Shown here: positions 45,846-56,784 of the stretch, in pieces
Numbering within the stretch: position 1 is the stretch's first letter
How the letters are laid out: each line of letters begins with the position of its first letter
Assembly: GCA_037176885.1 (NCBI GenBank)
Contig: JAWWNJ010000005.1
Coordinates: forward strand, 2,604,001 to 2,668,000
DNA length: 64,000 nucleotides
Reading direction: 5' to 3'
From: Favolaschia claudopus
Taxonomy: Eukaryota; Basidiomycota; Agaricomycetes; Agaricales; Mycenaceae
Notes under the pieces: generated by a model
The model's input: only the letters and a program-made list of their open reading frames with translations
Databases searched by the model: none
What the model was told of the DNA's origin: nothing
Program-made: the position numbers and the translations under genes

Positions 45846-46314
45846 GAATTTTTGTTCGTGCTGTTTTCGCTGTGGAATTACAATGTCGTTTCGATACAGC
45901 ATCGGCTTCGGCGTTGTTTGGCTTTGTATGGCGTGAAGACAAATGTGAATGCTCCCCCTCTTCAATGTTGCTCAAAGTCCGATCTTGTTCACCTCGACGG
46001 CGCGTACGACGACCAGCTACTACCTCAGCTTGCTTCATCGGATTCCAATGCTCGTCGAGCTCTCATCTCGCAATAGGTATTAAGAGTCCGTCATTATAAG
46101 TCGTCAAAAATAATACAAAAACTTTTAGGTATACAATATCGCGATACGAGAGGCGGCCTGGGTCCATCGACAGTAGTAATACAGATGACCGCCTGCATAA
46201 TGGGTCTTCTACGGTCACCGATTGCAGACAAGGTATGTCGGTCAAGAACTAGTCGCTGTTAGTTCCTAATCAATCAACTTATAGGCAGAGGCAGAGTCGG
46301 GGCCAGAACAAGAC
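45846..46314. other. convergent intergenic region
   Basis: 3' flanks of the methylesterase gene and of the Gln-rich gene. No other gene recognised. Confidence 0.4.
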
Positions 46315-46830
46315 TCACAGCAAGCTGAGCGTAACATCCCCATGCACGCTAGGAGGTTTTTTCCCGGACCAATTAGACGGTTATTGACACGGAAAAACAG
46401 AAAATGGGTCGTACCGGGCCTTAATCTTTTGTGTTTTTTTCGGAATTAGACGAAGTTTGACACGAAAGAACAGGAAATGGCGTACCTGCACGTCGACGTC
46501 GAGGTTGAGGTCAAGCCGCAGCTTGAGGGTATCCTTCCCACCCTGACCACCTCCGCCGGCGACCTGCCCAAGGGTATTGCCCAACAGCTGCCCCGCTTGA
46601 GGCGCCTGCTGCATCAGAGGGTTCTGCTGCTGCTGCTGCATCTGCTGCTGGGGTTGATATTGTTCCATCTGCTGCTGTTGCTGTTGCTGGGGCTCGTCGT
46701 ATTGTTGTCTCTGGCGACCGCGATCGCGGCGGCGGGAGGGCTGACGTTCGGGTTCGGGAGAGGGGGAGCGGCTCAGAGAGCGGCTGGAAGAGCGAGAATC
46801 GGAACGAGGGAGAGCGTCTTCAGAGGACAT
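46315..46830 (-). CDS. small Gln-rich protein with conserved amphipathic tail
   Basis: Three exons (46486-46830, 46415-46425, 46315-46348) sum to 390 nt, giving 129 residues; the middle exon is only 11 nt. The N-terminus is Ser/Arg-rich (SRSSSRSLSRSPSPEPERQ), the centre is Gln-rich (short QQQQ runs), and the C-terminus is an alternating hydrophobic/charged stretch (TLKLRLDLNLDVDVQIKAR, then VHGDVTLSLL). The tail looks conserved in fungi from memory of similar unnamed proteins, but no function is known. A simple two-exon reading would run into unrelated residues after VDVQ, so the microexon model is preferred. Confidence 0.7.
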
Positions 46831-47661
46831 TGTGTTTCGAGATGAAGATTTGGAAGAAAGTCGTGAGATTAGAGGGGCGTTGCAGGTCAGTGTAAGAGAT
46901 TTGTGGGGCTTGTCGTCGCGATCTCACTGCTATTTAAGAACGCGCCGTGGTTGTGGCACCAACGCTATGATGTAGAAAACGACATAACCTCGTCATCCTG
47001 GTGATTGTCTTTTGTTCTCCATTTGTTGAAGTGCTGGATGCTGTTGGAGCGTAGGCTCTCTCCACTGTGCGCAGTGTAGTTAAGCACGAGGCGCGGTCCG
47101 TCCAAATCCGTCATCCCTCGTCATATATTTCTGCAAGAGACGGCTATCATATGCGAACTCTCACTTTGTTCGACGGCGGAACGCTCTTTGTCCAATAAAG
47201 TGCGCCGACAAGGACGCGATTTTGCTCGGAATTAATGGCCTCGATCGATGTACATCGCGAAACGTTTTTCGAATTTTCTAGCAAGCATTATGCTTTGTGA
47301 GGTCTCTACCTCCATTGGTCGAATTTCGGTGTTGTGGCGATTGGTTATGAACTTGATGGGGCAGGAAACGATGGTTTTTTGTCCGAAATCAGGTATGAAA
47401 ATTCGGCGAAATTCTCAAATTTTGCTCCTCAGCGATTATATTGTTCAGAGGCCTTCCCCCCGCGAACCCGCATTCGGACGAGCAATGAGCGGACGAAGAA
47501 ATATTGAACAAAGTTGAAATTCCCACGCGTGATGTCATTTCGCTCCAATATTGAACTACGTAATCTCCTCCGAGATTTGACTTTCGCCGTCATGACATAC
47601 CATGCTTCCTTATATTTTGCTTTCTACCACCATCTCGAGCCCAACATAACCGACAACGACC
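46831..47661. other. divergent promoter region
   Basis: About 830 bases between two divergent genes. A TATTTAAG sequence near 46932 could be the TATA box of the Gln-rich gene. No other gene seen. Confidence 0.4.
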
Positions 47662-48402
47662 ATGGAAGTACTTGGAATACTTGGTGTCTCTGCGGGCTCA
47701 GTCGCGATTCCTCTTGCTGCTGTCTCGACAGCGACGTCTGTCGCTAGTATATCCCAGGGCGTAAGCGCCCAACAGGCCGGAGCGCAAGGCCAAGACGGCG
47801 GCGGAGGCGGAGATCCGAAGGACGATCCTAGGCTGGCAAAGTTCAGCATCCGCGTCGACTGCTCGAATTCCCGTGCACTCGATGGAAAGATTATCGTGTT
47901 GCGGAACTCGAAGGTACGTTCCACTCTCTACTTTCCCCCCGACGTCCCATTCATTCGTCGTTGTTTTATTCAGCTGTACCTCGATGATTCGGACCCCGCG
48001 CACCGCAACTTCGACGACGGTCATCCTTTCTCGGGGTTTTATCTCGATTACCCTGCCGGCCAAAAGCCCCTCGGGCTCGTCAGCACCATCTCCGTTGACC
48101 CACCCGAGTTGAATTGGATCTACATCGACAAGAATACGCTCGAGGTGAAGTACGGGAACAAGACCGCGAGCCAGAATCATTTGCCCGGTCCGTGGGACTG
48201 GACGGACGACCAGCAGGCGTTAATATTTGACGGATGGGAGGGTTTCGTTGCGTTGGAGGAGTCTTCGGGTGTTTGGGCGCTGCATTATGATCGAGACGAT
48301 GATCATTTGCAGCATGTAAGGCGCGGGAGGTCGAAGAGGAATGTGACGGAGATAAGTTTGGAGAGGAGGATTTTGAAGCAGCCTGCGTCGGGTGGATCGT
48401 AG
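47662..48402 (+). CDS. uncharacterised beta-rich protein
   Basis: Two exons (47662-47913 and 47974-48402). The intron is 60 nt, in frame and without a stop, so retention would add 20 residues. The N-terminus MEVLGILGVSAGSVAIPLAA looks hydrophobic and Gly/Ala-rich, followed by a Gln/Gly linker and a globular region (RLAKFSIRVDCSNSRALDGK, FSGFYLDYPAGQKPLGLVST, PELNWIYIDKNTLEVKYGNK) and a WDWTDDQQALIFDGWEGF block. The pattern suggests a lectin-like or jelly-roll fold, but this is not established. The tail is basic. No family recognised. Confidence 0.65.
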   Translation: MEVLGILGVSAGSVAIPLAAVSTATSVASISQGVSAQQAGAQGQDGGGGGDPKDDPRLAKFSIRVDCSNSRALDGKIIVLRNSKVRSTLYFPPDVPFIRRCFIQLYLDDSDPAHRNFDDGHPFSGFYLDYPAGQKPLGLVSTISVDPPELNWIYIDKNTLEVKYGNKTASQNHLPGPWDWTDDQQALIFDGWEGFVALEESSGVWALHYDRDDDHLQHVRRGRSKRNVTEISLERRILKQPASGGS

Positions 48403-48950
48403 TTCTCGCTTTGTATGGACTTGGATATTTATTCCTCGATACCTGTAATATTACTTTGATCAAACCACTGTACATGTTGTGCCTCGATGAATTCGGAACC
48501 GCTTAGAGATGCCGCAGGATTGTCAGGTACGCGAACGAAGAAGCCGGCGGCTAATGAACTCAGCAAGCGAAGGGAGTTTGACTCCGTCCAGCAGGTTTTC
48601 CTTTTTAGGACATCTCCACTTCGAATTCACAGACCATGCAAAGAGCGCGTCTGGACCTCGAAGAAATTTCAAAGATACTCAAGCTCGAACGGAAGGGTAT
48701 ATTACGGCCAGGGCACAGCAGATTACACGGTGCCTTGCATCACTCTGACGACAAAACTCCGCTTTCACAATTGCACGCGCAGAGTCTCTGCGTCATGTCG
48801 CCACATTGTGGGTGGACACCGTGGAGAGTTAGAATAACCCGTGGTATAAATGCAGCGCCTAGTCGAGGGACGCTCCATCGAATTTCCTCCCCACCCTCAC
48901 CTACCACACCCACACCCACTTTACTTTGTACCTTCACGAACCAAACGAAC
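48403..48950 (+). other. promoter of the DUF6987-like gene
   Basis: No separate gene recognised. TATAAA at 48845-48850 lies about 100 bases upstream of the ATG at 48951 and is a likely TATA box. Confidence 0.5.
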
Positions 48951-49870
48951 ATGTCCGACATCGACCAACACGAACTCGGTCAGCAGGGACAGCAGGGCCA
49001 GGAGGTCCCGGAGCAGGGCGGCCAAGACACCCGCACTGATCAGGAGAAGGAGACCGACCGCAAGCTCGCGGAGCGTCTCTCCACTCTCATCGAAGATGCC
49101 AACTCGAAGTGCCTTCCCATCTGTAACATGATTCGCAAGGTGCGGCTCTTCCTCCTTCCCCACCCCCTCCCGATCGACACTCACGACCCATGCTAGCACA
49201 TCGAGAACATGGAAGCCCAGAAGGAGGAAGACCGCGACGAGAACGAGCTCGTCAAAGCCGTCAAGCCTCTCCTCCAACAAGCCGAGCAGATCTTGAACGA
49301 GACCAACGGCGCCATCCGCGGTGCCGACCCCGACAACCGCCTCAGCAACAAGGCCAAGCGGAACATGCAGGACCACAAGGCGACGCCGGAGGAGCAAAGG
49401 CTCGCAGAGGCGCTGAAAGTCGTACGTACTTTCTCTCTCTTTCATTGCCCGCGCTAAGATGTCTTCGTATAGCTGGTGCAGGAAGTCGGCGGCACCATCG
49501 AATGGGCCCGCGACAAGCTCGACTCGTTCCCCAAGGCTCAGCGCGACCTCGGTCCCCTCCTCGATGCGCTAGGCCAGCCCCTCACCCAGGTTCGTATCAC
49601 CCCATTCTACTCCCTGCTGTCGACATCGACACTAACACTCGACCACGCAGATCGTCGGAGGCGTCGGCCTCCTCCTCACCGGTGTCCTCAACCTCGTGGG
49701 CCGCCTCCTGAGCGGCCTCGGCCTCGACAGCCTCCTCAAGGGCATCGTCTCCGCCACCGGCCTCGACAAGATTTACAAAGGTCTTGGTCTTGAGAAGTGG
49801 CTCAAAATCTAATGCTGAATTCATCGTGTGGCGAATAGGTCTTGGGATCGATAAGTGGCTGAAGACGTAG
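48951..49870 (+). CDS. DUF6987-like protein with duplicated last exon
   Basis: Exons 48951-49139, 49197-49421, 49473-49589, 49651-49780 and 49839-49870 close in frame to 230 residues. If the last intron (49781-49838) is retained, translation stops at 49810-49812, also at 230 residues. The two C-termini read LGLEKWLKI and LGIDKWLKT. The protein has an acidic, Gln-rich N-terminus, helical segments (AVKPLLQQAEQILNETNGAI and PDNRLSNKAKR) and a Gly/Leu-rich hydrophobic segment (IVGGVGLLLTGVLNLVGRLL) that may associate with membranes. The pattern resembles the fungal DUF6987 family, whose role is unknown. A TATA box is at 48845. Confidence 0.78.
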
Positions 49871-49939
49871 AGCGGCGGCGTTGATTGAGAGAATTGAAAC
49901 GGACAATGGTAATGTAATGTATCTGCAACGATGTAGCAA

Positions 49940-50506
49940 TTAGTGAGTAGTACGGACTCGAATTTGTACACAAAAAATGTTACCTTCACACTGTAATGAT
50001 GCAAATATACGAGCATTGACAAACGCGGGCCTGATGAGATTCCTTCCTTCCTTCAAACCCGCTGAGCATTGCAAATGCCAGAGCCAGACGAAGAGCGAGT
50101 AGACTATAGCTTGAAGAGTCGACAGTGATTCCTCTTGTTGTCGTTGACGCAGCGTAGCCCCAGTGTAGTCGCGACCGAAGCTTGGGAGGCAGGAAAGGCA
50201 AAACTTGGCTACCTTGTAACTCGAATTTTGGACGCTTGGAAACGCGGTCGACTCTTCATAGAAAGTGGTAGATTTTTCAAGCCTTCGAAGCAGGGTATTG
50301 AGGCGTAAGGGTATGCGGGTTGCTGGAACCTGGTAGACGCAATCGAAACGAAGAGGGAGTCCGTCTGGTAGCGGAGGGGTGAAGACATCCAAGCAATTCA
50401 TGGGACGCGCGTCGTCTTCGAGCAAGCAAAGGGAGACATTGTCATAAGCAGATTGTCGAAGGCGAGGTTGGGGTTGAGTTACTGTGCAGGGTATGGCTCG
50501 ATCCAT
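49940..50506 (-). CDS. hypothetical protein, low support
   Basis: An open frame of about 188 residues (MDRAIPCTVTQPQPRLRQSA...) whose first ~110 residues look protein-like (MNCLDVFTPPLPDGLPLRFD). A short exon-like stretch upstream (50560-50700, ...LCSVELRFINAFQ) ends at a good donor, but joining it leads into another frame. Not recognised; it may be a decaying gene or the end of a longer gene whose exon structure could not be solved. Confidence 0.3.
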   Translation of the reverse strand: MDRAIPCTVTQPQPRLRQSAYDNVSLCLLEDDARPMNCLDVFTPPLPDGLPLRFDCVYQVPATRIPLRLNTLLRRLEKSTTFYEESTAFPSVQNSSYKVAKFCLSCLPSFGRDYTGATLRQRQQEESLSTLQAIVYSLFVWLWHLQCSAGLKEGRNLIRPAFVNARIFASLQCEGNIFCVQIRVRTTH

Positions 50507-50804
50507 TGGTTCTGAGGGGAATCATGGAAGTTTGAGGGATAAAGAGAATGATGCGCCAGCAAAATTACCTGGAAGGCGTTGATGAAGCGTAGTTCCACCG
50601 AACACAAAGGGGTCGTTCCCCAGCACGAAGCAATCATTTCACCAATCGTCTCCTCGGGAGGAGCCACCAACAAGGACGAGGATGAAACGTACAGAGAGAC
50701 ATAAGATGGGGATTCTAAGGAATATGTACAGTAAAGATAATGTACGAACTTATCGAATGGCGGGTACATACTGCAGCTGGGGAATTCATAAGTTCGAGAC
50801 GATG

Positions 50805-52980
50805 CTAGAACAGTCGAGGTGGGACGAGCAAATTCGGATGAGGACGTCCTCCTCGCTCCGCCTGCTCAGCCCATCGGTTACGCTCCGCGTCCATTTCGGT
50901 GAGGATGAGCCGCCGATACATCTCGGCCTCCGTTGTCGCTGTCAGACGCGTGTAGCGCTCAGTCTCTGCGTCGCAGACATTGAAGAGCCGGTTCCGATTC
51001 GATGGGTACACTGGCCACGACATCAACTCCATGCCGGAGTTGTGGGCAGCTTCGGCAGTATAGACAAGGTAGCGATTCCCAATGCGGAAAAGTAGGCGTT
51101 GAGCGGGATGATACTCGTCGTCTATCCATGCTTGCGGTATTATCCTCCCAGCAAAGCCGTACGCGTGCTCCACTTTCCATGCAAGATCACAGAGCAGGCC
51201 TTCCCACTCATCGCAATACAGATAGCCGGAGCACTTTTCGTGGTCCCACCAGTCCCTGCGCCAGTAATCACCGAGGTCGATCGGGTCCTGTGTCCATTTG
51301 GACAGCACGGCGGGGTTGGCTTCGGCGAACATGCTTTCTGGATTGCGCGGCGCATAGGAGAGATTGAGAGGGATAGATACCTATGCCCGAAGTGGTGAGG
51401 GGAGAGCCACTCGGAGCGCGCAGTGCTTACCATGGGTAGCTGGGTCATAATCGGATTTTGTCCTCGAGGAAGATCGAATGTGAGTTCTTCAGACTGGGCG
51501 GGATGGTTTCCGACGTGATCATAGATGGACAGTTCGCCGAAGCAGTTTCCGACGACGGTCAACCCAAGAACATCGTCGATGTCGAACACCGGAAGTGCCC
51601 ATAATGCTGGCTGCTCGGGCCCATCTTGACTCCACGCAACTGGAGGCGCCTCTTCAGTGAGAGGCTGTAAAGGAATGGGTGCGGTTTTGAAATGCGGGCC
51701 AGCCCTTCTGGTTATTTCGCTCGCGGAAAGCCAAAGGCATTGCCGCCTACCGCCGCACAATCGATACCAAGGTGCCTCATAGGAGTGACGAAATCTAGGC
51801 TGCGTTGCGACTGTGAACCGAGGGCATATTGGTTCGTCGTCAATCTCCGTCAAAACATCTACATCGATCAGGCACATCTCAATACCGACTGCAGAGATGA
51901 TGAGCAGACGTAGAATCGATGGCTCAGCGGGGGCGTTGCTAACAACGGCCTCCCAGATTGCGGGCGCGTTGGCGCGTTTGATGAGATCGAGATGGTCTTC
52001 TGCCACTGAGGGAAGATTATAGACCTGGATCGATTCCGTTCTGACGAGTACAAGGATGTTTTTTCGGATCGCCATGAGATGTGGGACGCTCTAGAGGACT
52101 TTGACGTGAGTAGATGAATGAAAATGAGCTGGACAATGACTGACGCGTTCGCCAGGGACATCCGACTGCGGGATAAGATGTATTTCATTTTCCTTCCAAT
52201 TTACTATGTGCGGGACGATTGCACCCTCACGCAACGCGCATCCCAGAAAATCCCCGGACAACATCAGCACATGAAAAGAGCCGTCGATGCGCCCGAGTTC
52301 GGAAAAGACGTGACCGTCGGGTACTTTCCGTAACGTTATAACATGTACTGCTTGCGATCTAACAGACGTGAGTAGATTGAAGAGGACTCGGTGGATGCAC
52401 ATACTCTGGGCCAAGGCCCAACGCTAACACGATCCCGGAATTTTGGATCTCCAACTGCCCAGTTTTGACTTGGCCGGGAAGATATGCCTCGGCGAGAGGC
52501 TCGGGGTGACCCCGGATAATTGAATGAACGTCCCAGCAAGTCAATTTACTGACGTAGTTGTCGGAAGACGCGACGAATAGCCAGGTTCCGGCAACAAGAC
52601 GCAGCCAAGTAATGGATTGAGGGAGCCGGAGCTGGTAATCGCGAACCGGAGAAAAATCTCGTGCTTTCCACCTCATCTCAAGACGTGCCACTCTAGAGGC
52701 CAGAATTTCGAGGGCGGAGGCTTCGAGACGTTCGTACCCTTTTAGATATGACAGAAGGTTGCTATGCATGTACTCGTGTCGCTTGAGCACATAGCTCCAT
52801 AGTAGTTTGGTTCTGGTTACTGTGTTAAGCACGCGGCATGTCTGACCTTGACGACTTGAGAATTTGTTATTGAAGCTACAATTTCAAACTCCTTACCTGT
52901 CTGAGGCGTAGAATGTCTTCTACACAGAGTTCAGAGCATATAACGAGAACAAGTTCTTCAGGAAGTAGAGTCAAAGCCAT
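50805..52980 (-). CDS. F-box protein
   Basis: Five or six exons on the minus strand from ATG 52980. Exon 1 (52897-52980) encodes MALTLLPEELVLVICSELCV, and the next residues complete an F-box (EDILRLRQ then TCRVLNTVTRTKLLW), which binds Skp1 in SCF ubiquitin ligases. The rest (about 600 residues) shows strand-rich repeats (WLRLVAGTWLFVASSDNYVS, VHVITLRKVPDG, LGLTVVGNCFGELSIYD) as in a beta-propeller substrate-binding region common in basidiomycete F-box proteins. The C-terminal part (DPIDLGDYWRRDWWDHEKCS, MELMSWPVYPSNRNRLF) has a partial copy at 43250. Frames join well at the introns near 52842-52896, 52362-52404, 52090-52140 and 51380-51431. Confidence 0.75.
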
Positions 52981-54014
52981 GAGCAGAGATTCAGGTGGTG
53001 GTATTGAAACCAAAGCGTTACTCAAACGTTACCGTCACACAGCACGGATGTGACCTGACATGTGACCCATTGTCGGAAATTCCCATAAATGGATGAGATG
53101 GGTTGTTTGTCAATGCGTCTCAATGATCGGATCACTGTTCGTCAACGCCTTCGACGATTATCGATTACCACTGACCAGACGGCCTCATCACGTTGAACAC
53201 CTCAATTCTTTGCAATTCCTGGGTCAGATTCTAAGTACTGCAGCTGCGCCATATGACTCTCACGGACCTCTCATTCAGCGACCCACCCATTCAAAATTTA
53301 CTTACATCCCGGCGCTCGTCAGTGGTGCCAGGTGGTCAGGCGAACAGCTCTCCGACTCGGAGAGCCACGCCCCGTCGCGGGTTCGAGTCAGGTAAATCTG
53401 AGAAACGTATACAATCCTTCAATTGCGAGGCTGGGATTCATTCGACTTGTTTCTCACTTCCCCTTGGCTCTGCCAATAATAACATCCTTCCTACACTGGC
53501 AGATGTGGAAGCCGCGACGCGATGGAAGTCTTGCGAGAAACCGGAATCAACGTGAAGATCGTTTTCAAGTCGCTCGCTTATTTGGTCAATATTATCATTC
53601 GTCGTTTCCTAGGATTCTCTTCACATCTAGCCTGCGTCGAGGAAATCTTTACGCGGCAAAGAGAAGTGTGCTTAACCAAGTGCGGCGCAAAGTCGTGTAT
53701 GAACAGTATTATCAATTCTTTGACAATCTCAACCCGACAGAAACAAACGAAGATACATATAAGTATAGCCAAGTACGGGGGACGTTTAGATACAAAATTG
53801 CCAGAACTCGAATCCTCCAAAGCCTAGTTCCCGTAATTATGATTGGTGCGTGAAATGCAACGTAATGAATGGTATGAATGATATCGCTTTACTGGAATCT
53901 TATAGTCAGTTTGGGCTCCAACGAAGTAATGAAATACGGAGGAATGAAGGACTGAAGGAATAACTCACTGGATGATTAGCGGTGAAGTACATGTGAGTCA
54001 TGGCGTGGGTGAAC
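52981..54014. other. intergenic region, no gene seen
   Basis: About 1 kb. Open frames do not resemble proteins. A tRNA-like stretch near 53325-53395 lacks a proper T arm and was not called. Confidence 0.4.
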
Positions 54015-54137
54015 TCATGCGACGATACACGAGCCACTGGAGCCGGTAGCTTTGTCCCCGTCGACGGTCGGCAATTCGGGGGTGTCCTCGACCTGTTCGA
54101 CGACGAAGTAGGAGATGATTGATGCGAAAGCGTCCAT
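54015..54137 (-). CDS. CaaX mating pheromone precursor
   Basis: A single exon of 40 codons. The product starts MDAFASIISYFVVEQVED and ends SSGSCIVA. CIVA is a CaaX farnesylation/carboxymethylation box, and length, MDxF start, acidic middle and Gly/Ser-rich tail all match basidiomycete mating pheromone precursors, which are cleaved internally to a lipopeptide of about 10-14 residues that is sensed by STE3-type receptors. The cleavage site is probably within VDGDKATG. A TATA box (54304-54311) lies about 170 bases upstream. No STE3 receptor gene is visible in the window, so whether this is the mating-type B locus or an unlinked pheromone gene cannot be told. Confidence 0.75.
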   Translation of the reverse strand: MDAFASIISYFVVEQVEDTPELPTVDGDKATGSSGSCIVA

Positions 54138-55566
54138 TGAGAGTGAGGGTGGGGTGTGATAGTAGATGGAACGAGGGTAGCGCGTGTGAGGGCGATGGTA
54201 GCGCAAGAAGAGGCAGAGAAAGCTCGATGGGCAGTAGCTGCTTGGTGGGCGGCGACGCGACTCGAATGAACGAACTGTGGGCAGAACAACAGTCGTGAGC
54301 AGGTTTTTATACCTGTCCTCGCAATTGTTCTCTGCTTCACAATTAGGATTCGTCAGACGGTCCGACCGCCATCGAAGGTGCCTGGGCATTTGGCCAAATT
54401 TATGGATTACAATAAGGCGCGAGGCAAGGCGGCTCGTACAGGTCACAATAAGGAAATTGATGGGAACCCTTTTTGGGAAAGATGTCAGTCGAGACAAAAA
54501 GCGCGTTGAGTGGGTCCGCGCGCGGTGCCTTGCGCGGTCAATGATGGTGATAAGGTCGGATCGGGGGAAAGATGCGCCTGATTTCAGGATATTTCCGTGA
54601 GAGAACAATGAACGATGAAAAACCATCTTTTCAAAAGTTGGAGGTAAACTCGATTATTGACCATATGTATGCTACGAAGGGCGGAGAGGAATTGAGCCAA
54701 TAAAAAGAAGTCGGCGGTCACAGCGGGAAACGACAGGCAGGAAGACAATAGGAAATTTTACGCCCTTGAAACTGCAACATTCGTGCCGCATCAACTCGAG
54801 GGGCCTGATCGTTCGGAGTTTTTTGTCTAGTGGTGAAATGCGAGAATGCAGTTGACGCATACAAAGAATAAACCGCAAAAGGGATTAGCCCCAATCCAAA
54901 ATTTCGCAGTTGCGATCCCCGTTGTTCACTGATTCTTCGAACAATGCAAGATCCATTTCTCGATGCGCCGCTGTGACCTGCCAGTGTCTATCCAAAAGAC
55001 AGCGAAACAATAAGAAGCCGCCTCGAGGCTCGCTCGAACCCGCTTCGATGCGTTAAGCAAGAACTGCCAGCCCTGAAACCTTTGACCAGCGTGTCCAAGC
55101 GAATACTCGAAAAGGCAATCCAAGAAGCCCGAGACAAAAGAGTTTTGGGCGGGACCCGGCAAGTTCATCAACATGGTGTTTGATGGTTCCGTGGTCACAG
55201 CTAGCGCGATCGGGGAAAACAGAAACTTGACTTTGAGCCCGAGTCATACGCGCAAGAGCTTGAATCATTGCAATAGCACAGCTGAGCCTGGAGGAGGAGG
55301 AGAGGAATTGAATTTGAAGTGCGTCTGACCCCAAAAGTTCAGATTCGGAGGGAACGTCCGACTTGGAGGGCGGGATGTAGGAGTCATTGCGCCGAGCGCC
55401 ACAATTCCAAGTAAATGTATGCGGATGGGTAAGATCAAATCTCCCCTCGTGCTTCATAACAGACGAGATGAGCGACGATGAAATGGATAATGAATTACAA
55501 GCGCAATGTATCCGCTGAAACGTATATCGATAAAAATCCTCACCTATACTTACAAGGCGTAAGTTC
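54138..55566. other. intergenic region, no gene seen
   Basis: Promoter of the pheromone gene on the left and 3' flank of the terpene-synthase-like gene on the right. Other open frames are not protein-like. Confidence 0.4.
54304..54311 (-). promoter_or_regulatory. TATA box of the pheromone gene
   Basis: Minus strand reads TATAAAAA, about 170 bases upstream of the ATG at 54137. Confidence 0.5.
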
Positions 55567-56784
55567 TCACCCAGGCGCCGCATCCCCGACCTCCCTGTCC
55601 CTCAAAAACACCCACCCAAATTGCCGTATCTCATCCCCCTTCGACCCAAAGAACAGCTCCGTCTCGTAGCTCCAATTCAGCGTGCCGACAATACAGTCCT
55701 TCAACCCCTGCATGTACAGCTGCGAGTCGCGGGCCCTGCCTTCATTCCCCTTTTCTTTGTTGATATCCCGTGCCGCAACGCCATCTCCCTTGCCACCCAG
55801 AGGGTTCCAGACCCACGCGGTCGGACTTGAGGAAGGGGAAGCGTGTCTCTTCGTGTAACGTTCCTCTTCCGCGACAAAATTCCGCGACGCGAGCTCGATG
55901 AGCGCGTAGGCGCGGTTTATGGCGCCTTGCACTGAGACGCCCTCGTGTGCTCGGAGAATGGACACGATGTTGAATGCGTTCCCGATGAATTGGTCGTTGT
56001 TGTACGCGAAGATGTCCTACGTACATTCGTAATCAGCCAAAGCAGCATCGTAGGAGAAAATACTCTTACCATGCTCAAAGCAATAATATTAGCCACAGCC
56101 AGTTTCATCTCGTTCAGATTCGGAGAGATATGCAAGCCCTCGACCATCTCAAGTAGGTCTAGAACCATAAGCACCCCGCTGAATCCACGCCGAAGGTCGA
56201 GATACGCTGAGAGCGAAGGCAAGGTATTTGCGCGTCGATGAGCAAGTATGTGTTCTTGGTACGTGTGGTACGCTTCTGCAGAGACACAGAATCTACTCCG
56301 CGATGAATCTGAGGGCATAGCGCGAGTCAGCTGCGGCATGAGGCTACCAGGACAACTAAGAACGAGTTAACTACGCACACAGCGAGACTCACGGGCGGAA
56401 TAAATCATGTTGCGCTAGACAAGAAAACCCAGAATCCTTCTCATCCAGAAACACCTCCGAATGCGAATCCCTCCACCCACATTCCTGCATCGTCGTAATC
56501 CTTGCATCGGCAAATCGTGCGTTGCATATCATAAGCGCCGTAAGAAAGTCTGTCGCTAGACGTAGCTGCGGTGGATCGCAAGTCGGGAAGCACACTGAAG
56601 CCCACAAGCCGATTTTCATTTGCTCTAATCGCTCTTTCTCTGCATCGCTCAGGATGGAGGATGGGAGGGCGTGGAAATAGGCTTCGGAGGCGGAGGTTAT
56701 GGTGCGGCAGTGGCGATTCGTGCGGAGTTCGTATGGGCGGCCGACGCTGAGGAGGTCGGGGAGCTGCACGCTGGTGGTGGGCAT
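55567..56784 (-). CDS. terpene-synthase-like protein with degenerate metal motifs
   Basis: Three exons (56393-56784, 56070-56343, 55567-56016) sum to 1116 nt and close in frame to 371 residues, near the usual length for class I sesquiterpene synthases. Class I enzymes ionise farnesyl diphosphate with Mg2+ held by a DDxxD/DExxD and an NSE motif. Family-like blocks are FPTCDPPQLRLATDFLTALM, the helix around RRGFSGVLMVLDLLEMVEGL, DIFAYNNDQ followed by GNAFNIVSIL, and near the C-terminus NWSYETELFFG. However, the first Asp motif position reads CNARFADAR and the NSE position reads MDIFAYNND, so both lack expected acids. It may be a divergent basidiomycete clade, a non-ionising enzyme, or inactive. 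A three-copy tandem repeat lies upstream. Confidence 0.7.

Noticed and set aside
53318..53400. tRNA-like sequence with an anticodon-like hairpin and GGTTCGAGTC
   Set aside because: No pairing acceptor stem, the T stem does not pair, and the loop lacks U33.
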